64,000 nt of DNA from Schistocerca nitens (taxonomy: Eukaryota > Arthropoda > Insecta > Orthoptera > Acrididae). Every line of letters starts with the position of its first letter. Position 1 is the first letter of the stretch. The stretch spans positions 290,621,205 through 290,685,204 of the forward strand of contig NC_064616.1 of assembly GCF_023898315.1 (NCBI RefSeq), given 5' to 3'. A program made the position numbers and the translations under genes. Below, one piece after another: positions 53,474 through 64,000 of this stretch. The notes beneath the pieces are model-generated. The model ran no database searches. It was not told where the DNA came from and worked only from the letters and a program-made list of their open reading frames with translations.

Positions 53474-54592
53474 CACATCAGGTTTAGTAGGGCCGAACAA
53501 ATCAGACTGTCTGTAGGACACTTAACAAAGAGATGGCTGATTCGTCCCACTACTCGTGTTTCGCATGAGCACATGGCACTTCCCTCTCACCATACCGATC
53601 CCCCTTCCACCGCCATTAACCCCCCACTCCCACCCCTGGCTATCACCCATCTGTAATTTTCCAATTCCTGGCGCTACTACAGTTTATCTGTGAGCTTGGT
53701 TGCATGCACTTGGTACCATGTGAATGAGGTTCAGCTCATTTCCTTGCGCCAGGTTCAGTTTTGCCTGCTCTCACAGTTCATGTCAGGCGACCATCATAGA
53801 GTCCTCCATCGTATGTTTCCATGAGGTGTCGTTCGCTCCATTAAGACTGCTACCTCAACAATAGGAGTCTATCACAAATGTGTATTTACAGCGCCAATGT
53901 TTTAATATTTACAGAATGTGAAGATGAGAAACTGTATAAACATCAATTCAAAAAAGAAGGGAAATAAGAACTGAAGAGAAAGTCAAGCAGATAAATAGTG
54001 TTGCTGATAAGACTCTTGTAATTGGAATGCTGATGAGACACATACCAAGTTTTCACCTAACCGGCTTCGGATTACCCAGTTTGTGGGTTATCCATGCACA
54101 GTTCAGCGAATGTTGGAAAAATCTAAAACGAAATCTATTATAATTAGAACGAAAATTTTCGTTTAGAAGACGATGTAGCGAATCAGTCATATCGCCCGGT
54201 GTGCCTGGAATAATTTACCACTCTTTTCCCTTTCAACTTCAGGTAAATCTGGTAATTCTACTCTTATAACATTTCCACAGCTCATTTTCTCCCTATGCAT
54301 ATGCATAGCCCTCCCCCTGGCGGTAAGGGTGGATAATTTCCGTTTACGAGGAGAGACTAAGCCGCAATGATAAATTTCAGATCTTTGCTCCCTCTTCTTC
54401 ACAGACATATCAACGTCAGTAATTCTTGATTACCTATTATTGGTCATGCGCAGGAAGTTATTATAGGCCACAGGCTATCGACCATAGGAAGTTCCGGATC
54501 TGGGATTCGGTTCTCCCTCTGAAATCTAACTGACCATCACCACTACTTTTAACATGCCACAGACGCCTCCCATTATACAGTAATAACAGTAA
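53474..54592. other. No gene recognised
   Basis: A C-rich patch (cccccttccaccgccattaa, about 53590-53640) is followed by AT-rich DNA. Short open frames only; nothing I can assign. Confidence 0.45.
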
Positions 54593-54660
54593 ATCTACAT
54601 CTATATTCCGCAAGCCACCTTACAGTGTGTGGCGGAGGGTACTTCTATTAATGTATGACA
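54593..54660 (-). repeat. Short CR1-like LINE 3' tail
   Basis: aaatctacatctatattccg followed by caagccaccttacagtgtgtggcggagggt, the same 3' end as at 21119. It is extremely truncated: only the tail remains. Confidence 0.75.
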
Positions 54661-54844
54661 ATGTCTTAAAATATTTTAATAAACTGGCGTGCAAACATAA
54701 GAACAAAAGTAGTTTTCGCATGATATGCCCCTACCAAGTAACATAGCTCGATAGAGCTTTGCCCATACACAGAAAGAACGCCTACAGTAGGTACCTGAAA
54801 GAAATAAGCAATGACACTTATACAATGATAATAATTACACTGAA

Positions 54845-55205
54845 GTGACCGCGATTTATGGTCTTTTCGTAGACGTTAAAAAGGCGACACATGGTTCGTA
54901 GCAGAGTGTGTAAAATCTACGGAAGGAATCACTCGTGAAATTCAGCAGTCCACGTAGCTCAACGACTGTGTGTAGGGAGTCAAATGGAATGCGGTACAGT
55001 GGTCGAACAGCTCCCCATAAATCAGTCGTTTCTGTTGTCAGTGCTAAGCGACATTTGTGGTGGTGTAAGGTGCGACGCCACTGAACAGTGGATGAGTGGA
55101 AACAAGTCAATTCTGCCTTACAAAGCTGTGTCCGGATACGTTTAATCAGAGAGTGTTTATGTACAAATACATGAAAGTGGGATTCCTTTGACAATTTCAG
55201 TTTAT
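54845..55205 (+). pseudogene. Tc1-like transposase relic, family E, copy 2
   Basis: The plus-strand translation has EGITREIQQS near 54925-54960, matching the family E fragment at 1476, and later RRHXTVDEWKQV near 55075-55115, where X is a stop; this is the region just before the first catalytic Asp in Tc1 proteins. No catalytic residues remain in frame. Confidence 0.5.
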
Positions 55206-55474
55206 TTCTCAGTTAGAGCCTTCAAAGTACGAAGTTTTCATGATCCACTGTTGAAAGACCTCCTCTAATCTACCCAATGAATTACAGTAATCAGGCACAC
55301 CCATTAGTTTGCAACCAAAGCCTCACAATTACACGTTTGATATCAGTCTGTTCTTTCATCTGGCAACAAATCCCATGTAATCGTATCTTATTATTTCGCA
55401 ACAGTTATTAAAACACTAGAAGAGATGCATGTCATCAGGGAAACTTAAGGCTGTAGCCCTTGCTTTCAGCCAGT

Positions 55475-55870
55475 CGCAGTACGTGCACAGCAAGGTTGTT
55501 TTGATTGACGTTACAAGGCCCAACTGTTGCACCTGCAACTACTGAGTAGACTGGTGCCTCACTTCGTCTCGCCTCTCAAGAGATATCACTCCGTTGTGAT
55601 TGCACCTACGGTAAGGCTAACTGTATTGCTGAGGCATGCAAGGTTCAAATGGCTCTGAGCACTATGGGACTTAACATCTGTGGTCATCAGTCCCCCAGAA
55701 CTTAGAACTACTTAAACCTAAGGACATCACACACATCCATGCCCGAGGCAGGATTCGAACCCGCGACCGTAGCAGTCGCGCGGTTCCGGACTGAGCGCCT
55801 GAACCGCTAGACCACCGCGGCCGGCTGAGGCATGCAAGGCACACCACCGACGTCCAGGTCCATGATGCAT
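55475..55870 (+). repeat. Dispersed repeat shared with 9890-10157, carrying a SINE
   Basis: gtacgtgcacagcaaggttg, gttgcacctgcaactactga and cgttgtgattgcacctacgg parallel the copy at 9890-10157. A minus-strand SINE (55644-55824) splits it in the gctgaggcatgcaagg stretch. Confidence 0.6.
55644..55824 (-). repeat. tRNA-derived SINE, family 1, minus strand
   Basis: Begins on the plus strand with ttcaaatggctctgagcact and ends gaccaccgcggccgg, the reversed layout of the family. The B box is inverted (ggattcgaacc). The perfect 15-bp duplication ctgaggcatgcaagg lies at 55629-55643 and 55825-55839. Confidence 0.95.
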
Positions 55871-58245
55871 CAGATCAATAAACGAGACAACTTAAAGTAG
55901 AAATTTGGTAGAAAATCCGAAGAAATTCTGGTCGTATGTAAAGTACACAAGCGGCAAGACGCAGTCAATACCTTCGCTGCGCAGTGCCGATGGTACTGTT
56001 ACCAACGACTGTGCCGCTAAAGCGGAGTTATTGAACGCAGTTTTCCGAAATTCCTTCACCAGGGAAGACGAATGGTATAATCCAGAATTTGAAACACGAA
56101 CAGCTGCTAGCATGAGTTTCTTAGAAGTAGATACCTTAGGGGTTGCGAAGCAACTCAAATCGCTTGATACGGGCAAGTCTTCAGGTACAGATTGTATACC
56201 GATTAGGTTCCTTTCAGATTACGCTGATACAATAGCTCCCTACTTAGCAGTTATATACAATCGCTCACTCACCGATAGATCTGTACCTACAGATTGGAAA
56301 ATTGCGCAGGTCGCACCAGTGTTAAAGAAGGGTAGTAGGAGTAATCCATCGAACTACAGACCAATATCATTGACGTCGGTTTGCAGTAGGGTTTTGGAGC
56401 ATATACTGTATTCAAACATTATGAATCACCTCGAAGGGAACGATCTATTGATACGTAATCAGCATGGTTTCAGAAAACATCGTTCTTGTGCAACGCAGCT
56501 AGCTCTTTATTCGCACGAAGTAATGGCCGCTATCGACAGGGGATCTCAGGTTGATTCCGTATTTCTGGATTTCCGGAAGGCTTTTGACACCGTTCCTCAC
56601 AAGCGACTTCTAATCAAACTGCGGGCCTATGGGGTATCGTCTCAGTTGTGCGACTGGATTCGTGATTTCCTGCCAGGAAGGTCGCAGTTCGTAGTAATAG
56701 ACGGCAAATCATCAAGTAAAACTGAAGTGATATCAGGTGTTCCCCAGGGAAGCGTCCTGGGGACCTGTGCTGTTCCTGATCTATATAAATGACCTGGGTG
56801 ACAATCTAAGCAGTTCTCTTAGGTTGTTCGCAGATGATGCTGTAATTTACCGTCTAGTAAGGTCAACCGAAGACCAGTATCAGTTGCAAAGCGATTTAGA
56901 AAAGATTGCTGTATGGTGTGGCTGGTGGCAGTTGACGCTAAATAAAGAAAAGCGTGAGGTGATCCACATGAGTTCCAAAAGAAATCCGTTGGAATTCGAT
57001 TACTTGATAAATAGTACAATTCTCAAGGCTGTCAATTCAACTAAGTACCTGGGTGTTAAAATTACGAACAACTTCAGTTGGAAAGACCACATAGATAATA
57101 TTGTGGGGAAGGCGAGCCAAAGGTTGCGTTTCATTGGCAGGACACTTACAAGATGCAACAAGTCCACTAAAGAGACAGCTTACACTACACTCGTTTTTCC
57201 TCTGTTAGAATATTGCTGGGCGGTGTGGGATCCTTACCAGGTGGGATTGACGGAGGACATCGAAAGGGTGCAAAAAAGGGCAGCTCGTTTTGTATTATCA
57301 CGTAATAGGGTAGAGAGTGTGGCATATATGATACGCGAGTTGGGATGGAAGTCATTAAAGCAAAGACGTTTTTCGTCGCGGCGAGATCTATTTACGAATT
57401 TTCAGTCACCAACTTTCTCTTCCGAATGCGAAAATATTTTGTTGAGCCCAACCTACAGAGGTAGGAATGATCATCAAAATAAAATAAGAGAAATCAGAGC
57501 TCGAACAGAAAGGTTTAGGTGTCCGTTTTTCCCGCGCGCTGTTCGGGAGTGGAATGGTAGAGAGATAGTATGATTGTGGTTCGATGAACCCTCTGCCAAG
57601 CACTTAAATGTGAATTGCAGAGTAGTCATGTAGATGTAGATGTAGAAGATGAGTTTTGCTGTTTGGGTAGCAAAATGAATGATAATGGCCGAAGCAGAGA
57701 GGGAATAAAACGCAAGTGGCAATGACAAGGAAACCAAGCGTTTGTGAAGAAGAGAAATTTGTTAACATCGAATATGGATTTAAGTGTCAGGAAGTCTTTC
57801 CTCAAGATATTTGTCTGGAGTGTAGCCATGTGTGGAAGTGAAACATGGACGATAAAGAGTTTAGATAAAAAGACAATAGAAGCTTTCGAAATGTAGTGCT
57901 ACAGAAGAATGTTGAAAATTAGATGAGTCGATCACGTAACTAATGAAGAAGTACTAAATAGAACTGGGGAGACAAGATATTTGGGGCATAGCTTGACCAA
58001 AAGAAGGGATCGGTTGACAGGACACATTCTGAGATATCAAGGAATCACCGGTTTAGTATTGAAGGGAAATGTGGGCGGCTAAAATTCGTAGAGGGGGATC
58101 AATAGACGAACACAGTAAGCAGATTCATAAAGATGTAGGTTGCAGCAGTTTTTCGGAGACGACGAGTCTCGCACAAGGTAGTGTAGCATGGAGAGCTGCA
58201 GAAAACCAACCTTCGGACTGAAGACCACAATCACAACAACTAAAA
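55871..58245 (+). pseudogene. RTE-like LINE, 3' part, split by a CR1-like LINE
   Basis: The left piece is very short (55871-55892, cgagacaacttaaagtag). The right piece, 57645-58245, starts gatgagttttgctgtttggg, equivalent to the RTE at about 5340, continues with the KKRNLLTSNMDLSVRKSFLK region and the WTIKSLDKKTIEAFEM region, and ends ggactgaagaccacaatcac, the RTE 3' end. Stops and shifts abound. In the intact order the two pieces would be adjacent, so the CR1-like LINE inserted into this copy. Confidence 0.7.
55893..57644 (+). pseudogene. CR1-like LINE reverse transcriptase, 5'-truncated, well preserved
   Basis: Two overlapping plus-strand frames (55905-56792 and 56737-57573) cover most of a reverse transcriptase. 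RT blocks: GKSSGTDCIPIRFLSDYA, NYRPISLTSVCSRVLEHILY, FRKAFDTVPHKRLLIKLRAY, GVPQGSVLG, then after a frame change LFLIYINDLGD and RLFADDAVIYRL with the FADD pair. The C terminus contains VNSTKYLGVKITNNFSWKDH, VWDPYQVGLTEDIERVQKRA and VREWN. A single extra base near 56762 (ggggacctgtg) breaks the frame; otherwise the protein is nearly intact. The 3' end has a (TAGATG)n tail at 57628-57644. It lacks the endonuclease by 5' truncation. Confidence 0.85.
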
Positions 58246-59922
58246 TACTGTCAGTTTATGTCCGTGCAGCCTTATATATTCTTCGTTAGGTCTATTAATT
58301 TCTTTTAGACAAGCCAAACCTAACCAAAACCTTTATACTTCGCTTCAGTTCCGTATCTCAAGCCTCTAACCTCGACAACGACCGCTTCATCGTGCAGTGC
58401 GCTACCGTGGCGAGCGACATTGACTGTCAAACGTGCCGTAATTTTGGCTATCGCGATGGCCATTAGCAAATACATAATCACAACACCAAGATGAAATTTT
58501 GCGATGTAAACGAAAGTTTGTAGTCGTGTTTCTACATCTAAACGATAACGTCTACTCAAATTTCGCGCCAGTCGCACTGTGCCACTATGAGGGTGCAAAT
58601 CATGACTGCTTTTAATACACGCTGTAACAGTTGTGAGCGTTAGTTACCTTTGAAATTGGACGTGGTGAGTTGACGTTAGTCAAGAATACCTTTAAGGCGA
58701 CAAAAACGCTATTATCAGCACCTCAGTGAGTTTCAGTGAGGTCGTGTAATAGGCCTACCAGAAGCTGGATGTTCCTTCTTTGATTTTCAGAAAGACTTGG
58801 TAGGAATGTAGCCACTGCACACGGTTGCTGGTAGCTGTGGTCACAAGAATGCGTGGTCACAAGAAATGGGGCTCCGGACGGCCACATGATACTACCGAGA
58901 AAGAAGACTATCATGTTCGGCGTGTGGCTCTGACGCATCGCACTGCATCTGCAGCAGCAATCTGAGCAGTAGTTGGCACGAGAGTAACACAAGGAACTGT
59001 TGCAAATCTGTTATTTCAAGGACAGATCCGAGCCACGCGCTCTGTAGCGTTCAGTCCACTGACCATAAACTACCGCCACTTTGCGACTTCAGTGACGTCA
59101 AGCAAAAGCTCGTTGTAGGGTAGGTTGGAGATCTGTTGTGTTTTTTAAAGTTGGTTCTGCCTTATACCTGGAGCTATGGTCTGCGGTGCGATGTATGACA
59201 GCAGGAACGTTCTCGTGATTAGCCCATGCATCCTGACTCCAAATTCGTACGCTAATCTGGTGATTCCACCTGTTGTGCTGCATTCGTAAACAGCATTCCA
59301 GTGGGTGTTCCCCAACAGGATAACGCTCGCCGACATTCTGTCATTGTAACCACTACAGAGTATCGACATGTTGCCTTGGTATGCTCGACCACCAGCTTTC
59401 CAATCGAGGGCATGTGGGACTTCGTCGGACGACAACTCCAGTGTCATCCTCAAACAGCATTAACCGTCCCTGTATTGACCGATCAAGTGCAACAGACATG
59501 GAACTCCAACCTATTTCAATGAACATTCTGGCAGTGAAACCGGTTATTGACATACCAGCAGTTCACATTTATAATGGCTTATCTGACACTTACGTGAGCC
59601 TGTGATCTTGCAGTGGTAATCAGTAATACAGGGTGTTACAAAAAGGTACGGCCAAACTTTCAGGAAACATTCCTCACACACAAATAAAGAAAAGATGTTA
59701 TGTGGACATGTGTCCGGAAATGCTTAATTTCCAGGTATAGAGCTCATTTTAGTTTTGTCAGTATGTACTGTACTACTCGATTCACCGCCAGTTGGCCCAA
59801 TTGAAGGAAGGTAATGTTGACTTCGGTAACTGTGTTGACATGCGACTCATTGCTCTACAGTACTAGCATCAAGCACATCAGTACGTAGCATCAACAGGGT
59901 AGTGTTCATAACGAACGTGGTT

Positions 59923-60124
59923 CAAAAATGGTTCAAATGGCTCTGAGCACTATGCGACTTAACTTCTGCGGTCATGAGTCGCCTAGAACTTAGAACTAAT
60001 TAAACCTAACTAACCTAAGGACATCACACACATCCATGCCCGAGGCAGGATTCGAACCTGCGACCGTAGCGGCCGCGCGGTTCCAGACTGTAGCGCCTTT
60101 AACCGATTGGCCACCACGGCCAGC
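59923..60124 (-). repeat. tRNA-derived SINE, family 1, minus strand
   Basis: Reversed family layout: aaatggttcaaatggctctg at the left and ttggccaccacggccagc at the right. The perfect 14-bp duplication taacgaacgtggtt lies at 59909-59922 and 60125-60138. It lies upstream of the transposase ATG. Confidence 0.95.
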
Positions 60125-60152
60125 TAACGAACGTGGTTTTGCAGTCAGTGCA

Positions 60153-61224
60153 ATGTTTACAAATGCAGAATTGGCAGATGCCCATTTGATGTATAGATTA
60201 GCACGGGGAAATAGCCGTGGCGCGGTACGTTTGTATCGAGACAGATTTCCAGAACGAAGGTGTCCCGACAGGAAGACGTTCGAAGCAATTGATCGGTGTC
60301 TTAGGGAGCACGGAACATTCCAGCCTATGACTCGCGACTGGGGAAGACCTAGAACGACGAGGACACCTGCAATGGACGAGGCAATTCTTCGTGCAGTTGA
60401 CGATAACCCTAATGTCAGCGTCAGAGAAGTTGCTGCTGTACAAGGTAACGTTGACCACGTAACTGTATGGAGAGTGCTACGGGAGAACCAGTTGTTTACG
60501 TATCATGTACAGCGAGTGCAGGCACTATCAGCAGCTGATTGGCGTCCACGGGTACACTTCTGCGAATGGTTCATCCAACAATGTATCAATCCTCATTTTA
60601 GTGCAAATGTTCTTTTTACGGATGAGGCTTCATTCCAACGTGATCAAAATGTAAATTTTTCACAATCAACATGTGTGGCCTGACGAGAATCCGCACGCAT
60701 TTGTGCAATCACGTCATCAACACAGATTTTCTGTGAACGTTTGGGCAGGCATTGTTGGTGATATCTTGATTGGGCCCCATGTTCTTCCACCTACGCTCAA
60801 TCGAGCACGTTATCATGATTTCATGCGGGATACTCTACCTGTGCTGCTAGAACATGTGCTTTTACAAGTACGACACAACATGTGGTTCATGCACCTTGGA
60901 GCTCCTGCACATTTCAGTCGAAGTGCTCGTACGCTTCTCAACAACAGATTCGGTGACCGATGGATTGGTAGAGGCGGACCAATTACATGGCCTCCACGCT
61001 CTCCTGACCTCAACCCTCTTGACTTTCATTTATGGGGGCATTTTGAAGCTCTCGTCTACGCAACCCCGGTACCAAATGTAGAAACTCTTCGTGCTCGTAT
61101 AATGGACGGCTGTGATACAATACGCCATTCTCCAGGGCTGCATCAGCGCATCAGGGATTCCATGCGACGGAGGGTGGATGCATGTATCCTCGCTAACGGA
61201 GGACATTTTGAACATTTGTTGTAA
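60153..61224 (+). pseudogene. DUF4817-type transposase with a single frameshift
   Basis: From the ATG (MFTNAELADAHLMYRLARGN) the frame covers the N-terminal DUF4817-like unit (to about residue 55, FPERRCPDRKTFEAIDRCLR), a second HTH (DNPNVSVREVAAVQGNVDHV) and NVLFTDEASFQRD, which includes the first catalytic Asp region. It ends at 60683. The frame one base later (from about 60662) continues QHVWPDENPHAF, RFSVNVWAGIVGDILIGPHV, MWFMHLGAPAHFSRSA (second catalytic region, with G in place of the usual DGA), WPPRSPDLNPLDFHLWG (third region), and ends NGGHFEHLL at 61224. One extra T in the run of T at about 60655-60659 explains the shift. It looks like a very recent loss or a homopolymer sequencing error. 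Confidence 0.85.
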
Positions 61225-61430
61225 CAAAGTGTTTGAAGTGACGCTGGTACGTTTTGTTGCTGTGTGTTTCCATTCCATGATTAATGTGATTTGAAGAGAA
61301 GTAATAAAATGAGCTCTAACATGGAAAGTAAGCGTTTCCGGACACATGTCCACATAACATATTTTCTTTCTTTGTGTGTGAGGAATGTTTCCTGAAAGTT
61401 TGGCCGTACCTTTTTGTAACACCCTGTATA

Positions 61431-63130
61431 CAGGGTGGTCGGAAATTCCCGTTAAAAACTTCTAGGACATGTATAGGGTAGTGAGTACAGAACATTTTGA
61501 ATAGGAACCCATGTCCGGAATCGTATCGTTTCCGTTCTACGGCAGTTTCAATTCAGATTTGTACCGCGTCAACGTCTTCTTAGAGCAAGAGAAACGTCTC
61601 AGAGTTCCCTGTACTGGTATGCAACAAGGTAGACACGATGACGTGCACTACGTCAAACGAACCCCAGATGTCACTTATTGTCCGCTTTGCAGTGAGACCG
61701 AGTCAATACCTGTGCATCACCGATAGAGGAAACATGGGGCAGTACACGTTTGCGGAATACACAGACATGCTCCTTGGGTATGGCGAAACTGAAGGTAACG
61801 GAAAAGCTGCTAGCCAACTGTATCACGAACGTTTTCCACACCGTCACACTCCATTGCACAAACTGTTTGCCCAAGTTACATAAGGGTTACGAGAAACGTG
61901 TACCTTAACCGTGAGGAGGCAGGTCTGTGGTGCTCCACTGCGATGCTGCACTCACGAATTTGAAGAAGGTGCACTGCGTCGCATTCAAGATAGCCCATCA
62001 ACGAGTTCGCGAACAATTGCGCGTGCAATGGCTGTTAGTCACAGTACCGTCTTGGACGTCCTACATGAGCGACAATTACATCCGTACCACTTTCAAAGGG
62101 TACAAGCTATGGGTCCAGCAGACTTTCCACGGCGCGTCGCCTTCTGCACATGGTTCCTGTACCGTTACATCGACGCGCCCCTGTTTCCACGTCGAGTTCT
62201 CTTCACAGATGAATGTAGGTTCACAAGGGATTGTGTTCTGAATGCTCGAAATAGCCATGTCTGGGCGGACGAAAACCCTCATGCCACCCATGTTCAGGGA
62301 TTTCAAGATAGGTTTGGAATTAACGTGTGGGCAGGTATTCTGGACGGTCATGTGATTGGACCATACCTCCTTCCATCCAAGCTCACGGGTCCCGCATACT
62401 TAGACTTCCTACGACACATAATGGACCCGTTCTTGGAAGCTGTGCCATTGAATGTCCGTCAGGAAATGTGGTTTCAGCATGTTGGAGCACCATCTCACTT
62501 TTCACTGGCTGTCCGGAGATATCTCAACAGACGGTATGGTGAAAGATGGATAGGCCGTGGTGGCCAACCGCGTGGCCGCCACGATCGCCGGATTTAACCC
62601 CTACGGACAACTTCTTGTGGGGTCGTATGAAGAGCCTAATTTATGACTCACCTGTAGAGACAGAGGAAAATCTGCTGGCAAGAGTTCTGGCCGCTGCACA
62701 AACATTGAAGAGACACCAGGTGGGAAGGAGAGAGTGTACCAGAACATGCTTCGGAGGTACAATGTGTGCAACAACGTTGGTGGTCGCCACATCGAGCCGT
62801 TGTTGTAATGCATCTGTACGTTGCGGCTGGTGCCGTAGATGCTGGGTTCTTGTTGTCGACTAATATAAACCATCAGGCGTAAGTTGTAATGCAAAAGCGT
62901 AAGTAATGACGGAACGAGTCAGTATTCTTTTCAAATGGATTGCAACAATTGTAATTGGTCACGCGTAAGTACATTACTCAAGTGGGTGTTGATGAGATAA
63001 TCATTTGCATTGAAACTGTCGTAGAACGGAAACGATACGTTTCCGGACACGGGTTCCTATTCAAAATGTTATGTACTCACTACCCTCTACATGTGCTAGA
63101 AGTTTGTAACGGGAATTTCCGACCACCCTG
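61431..63130 (+). mobile_element. DUF4817-type transposon 2, complete ends, damaged gene
   Basis: Inverted repeats of about 120 bp start cagggtggtcggaaattccc at both ends (61431 and the complement from 63130), with TA outside. It lies four bases after element 1, so the junction reads ...ccctg-TA-TA-caggg.... The ends differ from element 1 after the first few bases, so it is a separate family. Confidence 0.9.
61734..62860 (+). pseudogene. DUF4817-type transposase 2, one stop and at least two frameshifts
   Basis: ATG of MGQYTFAEYTDMLLGYGETE, with the N-terminal unit to HKLFAQVT, where a TAA (61881-61883) interrupts. The same frame resumes with REC/REE-like basic sequence, SSRTIARAMAVSHSTVLDVL (HTH), RVLFTDECRFTRD (first catalytic Asp), SHVWADENPHATHVQGFQDR, FGINVWAGILDGHVIGPYLL and MWFQHVGAPSHFSLAV. 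Near 62560 the frame changes and gives WPPRSPDLTPTDNFLWGRMK. The last part (NMLRRYNVCNNVGGRHIEPL) needs another shift. Clearly older than element 1's gene. Confidence 0.8.
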
Positions 63131-63217
63131 TATGTCACCTAGTTAAATGTATTTCCGAAGTTATATTGCTCTACATTAAATATTTTTTGGTGTTGAAATT
63201 TTTTTTCCATGAGTATA

Positions 63218-64000
63218 TAAATGATTTGGTCTACCATTCAGTGGGGTATAAGTAATGTTACTAGACAGTCCAGTCACATTGATGACCACCACCTATGGTC
63301 GACGTCAACGTGCAATAACCACTCACAGACGGCATTTGGCAGGACTAGCAGTGGAAGGTATATAAAGTGTGTCTGGGGAACAGACAACAGTGCAGTCATG
63401 GTCGGAATGCAGAAATGGAGCGCTTTATCTCACGTCCAGTAGGGCATGATCATTGGCTTTCGGACCTGGAGTGGAAGCATTTCTGAAACGACTAAACATG
63501 TAAAATGATAGTGTGCCACCATGGTTAAAGTATACCATGCATGGCAAAATGGTGCTATACAAAACCGACCTGAGGTGACAGCGGTGCACCACAGCCCATA
63601 CTTGATAGGGGTACATGACGACTCAAGAAATGTGTACGGGCGAACAGATATGCAAATGTTGAGGACTGACCACCCACACGAAGCAGGGAGCTACCAACAG
63701 TGTGTCCTCAGCGACCGTTCAGCGAACGTTGGTGCATATGGGCTTCCATAGCGCTTACCTGGTTCATGCACCAATGCTGACTGCTGTCCATCGGCGACAT
63801 AGGCTGGATTTTCACACCAATACCGCTATCCGATGTTCAATAAGTGGCAGCAGGTGGTCTTTTCAGATGATTTACGTTTTAGGCTCCAAACACCATGCAA
63901 CGACAAGGAAGTGTTATGATCTGAGGGATGTTTTTATGGCATTCCCTGGGTGATTTCGTCATTTTAGAAGTCACAATCGATCCACAAAAGTATGCCTCTG
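63218..64000 (+). pseudogene. Tc1-like relic, family H, cut by the window end
   Basis: Plus-strand frames give HTH-like sequence (GMIIGFRTWSGSISETTKHV at about 63445-63500), SATVQRTLVHMGFHSAYLVH (second HTH, about 63700-63770) and, in another frame, VVFSDDLRFRLQ at about 63848-63885, the first catalytic Asp. Shifts and stops separate them. A terminal repeat would lie near 63218-63240. The rest is outside the window. Confidence 0.65.

Larger units (their letters stand above)
59629..61426 (+). mobile_element. DUF4817-type transposon 1, complete
   Basis: Very similar inverted repeats of about 120 bp, starting cagggtgttacaaaaaggta at both ends (left 59629 onwards, complement of the right from 61426), with TA immediately outside. 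It carries a single transposase gene with one frame lesion, plus a minus-strand SINE (59923-60124) in its 5' part. The element ends next to a second, related but distinct element. Confidence 0.9.
58470..63217 (+). mobile_element. Tc1-like transposon A, copy 2, with two nested transposons
   Basis: 58470-59628 aligns throughout with Tc1-A copy 1: tcaaatttcgcgccagtcgc, ttacctttgaaattggacgt and cttcagtgacgtcaagc. The copy resumes at 63131 with tatgtcacctagttaaatg, matching tatgttacctagacaaatg at 26171-26190, and ends near 63217. The unoccupied-site order in copy 1 shows that the two elements between 59629 and 63130 landed at one TA. The transposase frames are broken (stops in the HTH region and the catalytic part). 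Confidence 0.8.

Noticed and set aside
1..64000. CRISPR arrays, bacterial operons, prophage
   Set aside because: No regularly spaced identical repeats with unique spacers; the content is eukaryotic transposons and SINEs.

Overview
This window is animal nuclear DNA, most likely from an insect with a very large, repeat-rich genome. Locusts and grasshoppers (Orthoptera) are my best guess, by inference. The support is an abundant tRNA-derived SINE whose copies carry near-perfect target duplications, RTE-like, CR1-like and Penelope-like retroelements, many Tc1/mariner-class transposons, and a short insect-type TTAGG telomere repeat. There are no bacterial operons and no phage or CRISPR features. 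Only one stretch looks like an ordinary host gene: a GC-rich exon at 6887-7154 with plausible splice sites. Almost everything else recognisable is transposable-element sequence, much of it nested.

Layout. 1-6.8 kb: a CR1-like LINE relic, a Penelope-like element with inverted terminal repeats and a GIY-YIG endonuclease, interrupted by a mariner relic, then a Tc1-like element and an RTE LINE with two nested insertions. 6.9-7.4 kb: host exon plus an intronic SINE. 7.4-19 kb: sparse, with RTE fragments, relic transposases and an unrecognised 263-codon reading frame with one internal stop (14775-15563). 19.4-26.2 kb: a four-level nest, Tc1-A containing Tc1-B containing a CR1-like LINE containing an intact Tc1-C. 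26.9-28.6 kb: mariner and Tc1 relics. 29.0-31.6 kb: an apparently complete transposon with TTAA duplications and an intact Mutator-like transposase. 31.6-35.8 kb: LINE, Tc1, SINE and transposase pieces. 36.0-46.4 kb: a giant imperfect inverted repeat with arms of about 3.8 kb around a loop of about 0.47 kb, apparently one insertion inside an older transposase relic; a second intact Tc1-C sits in its left arm. 46.4-58.2 kb: LINE relics, one holding a TTAGG telomeric-type array, a second Penelope relic, SINEs and a G-rich stretch with a 15-bp minisatellite. 58.5-63.2 kb: a second Tc1-A copy holding two abutting elements of the DUF4817-containing transposase group. 63.2 kb to the end: another Tc1-like relic.

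Activity. Three open frames look functional: two copies of the same Tc1-C transposase (340 aa, three visible residue differences) and the Mutator-like transposase (591 aa). The first DUF4817-type element is broken by what looks like one extra T. Everything else is decayed. The giant inverted repeat is the most unusual object in the window.
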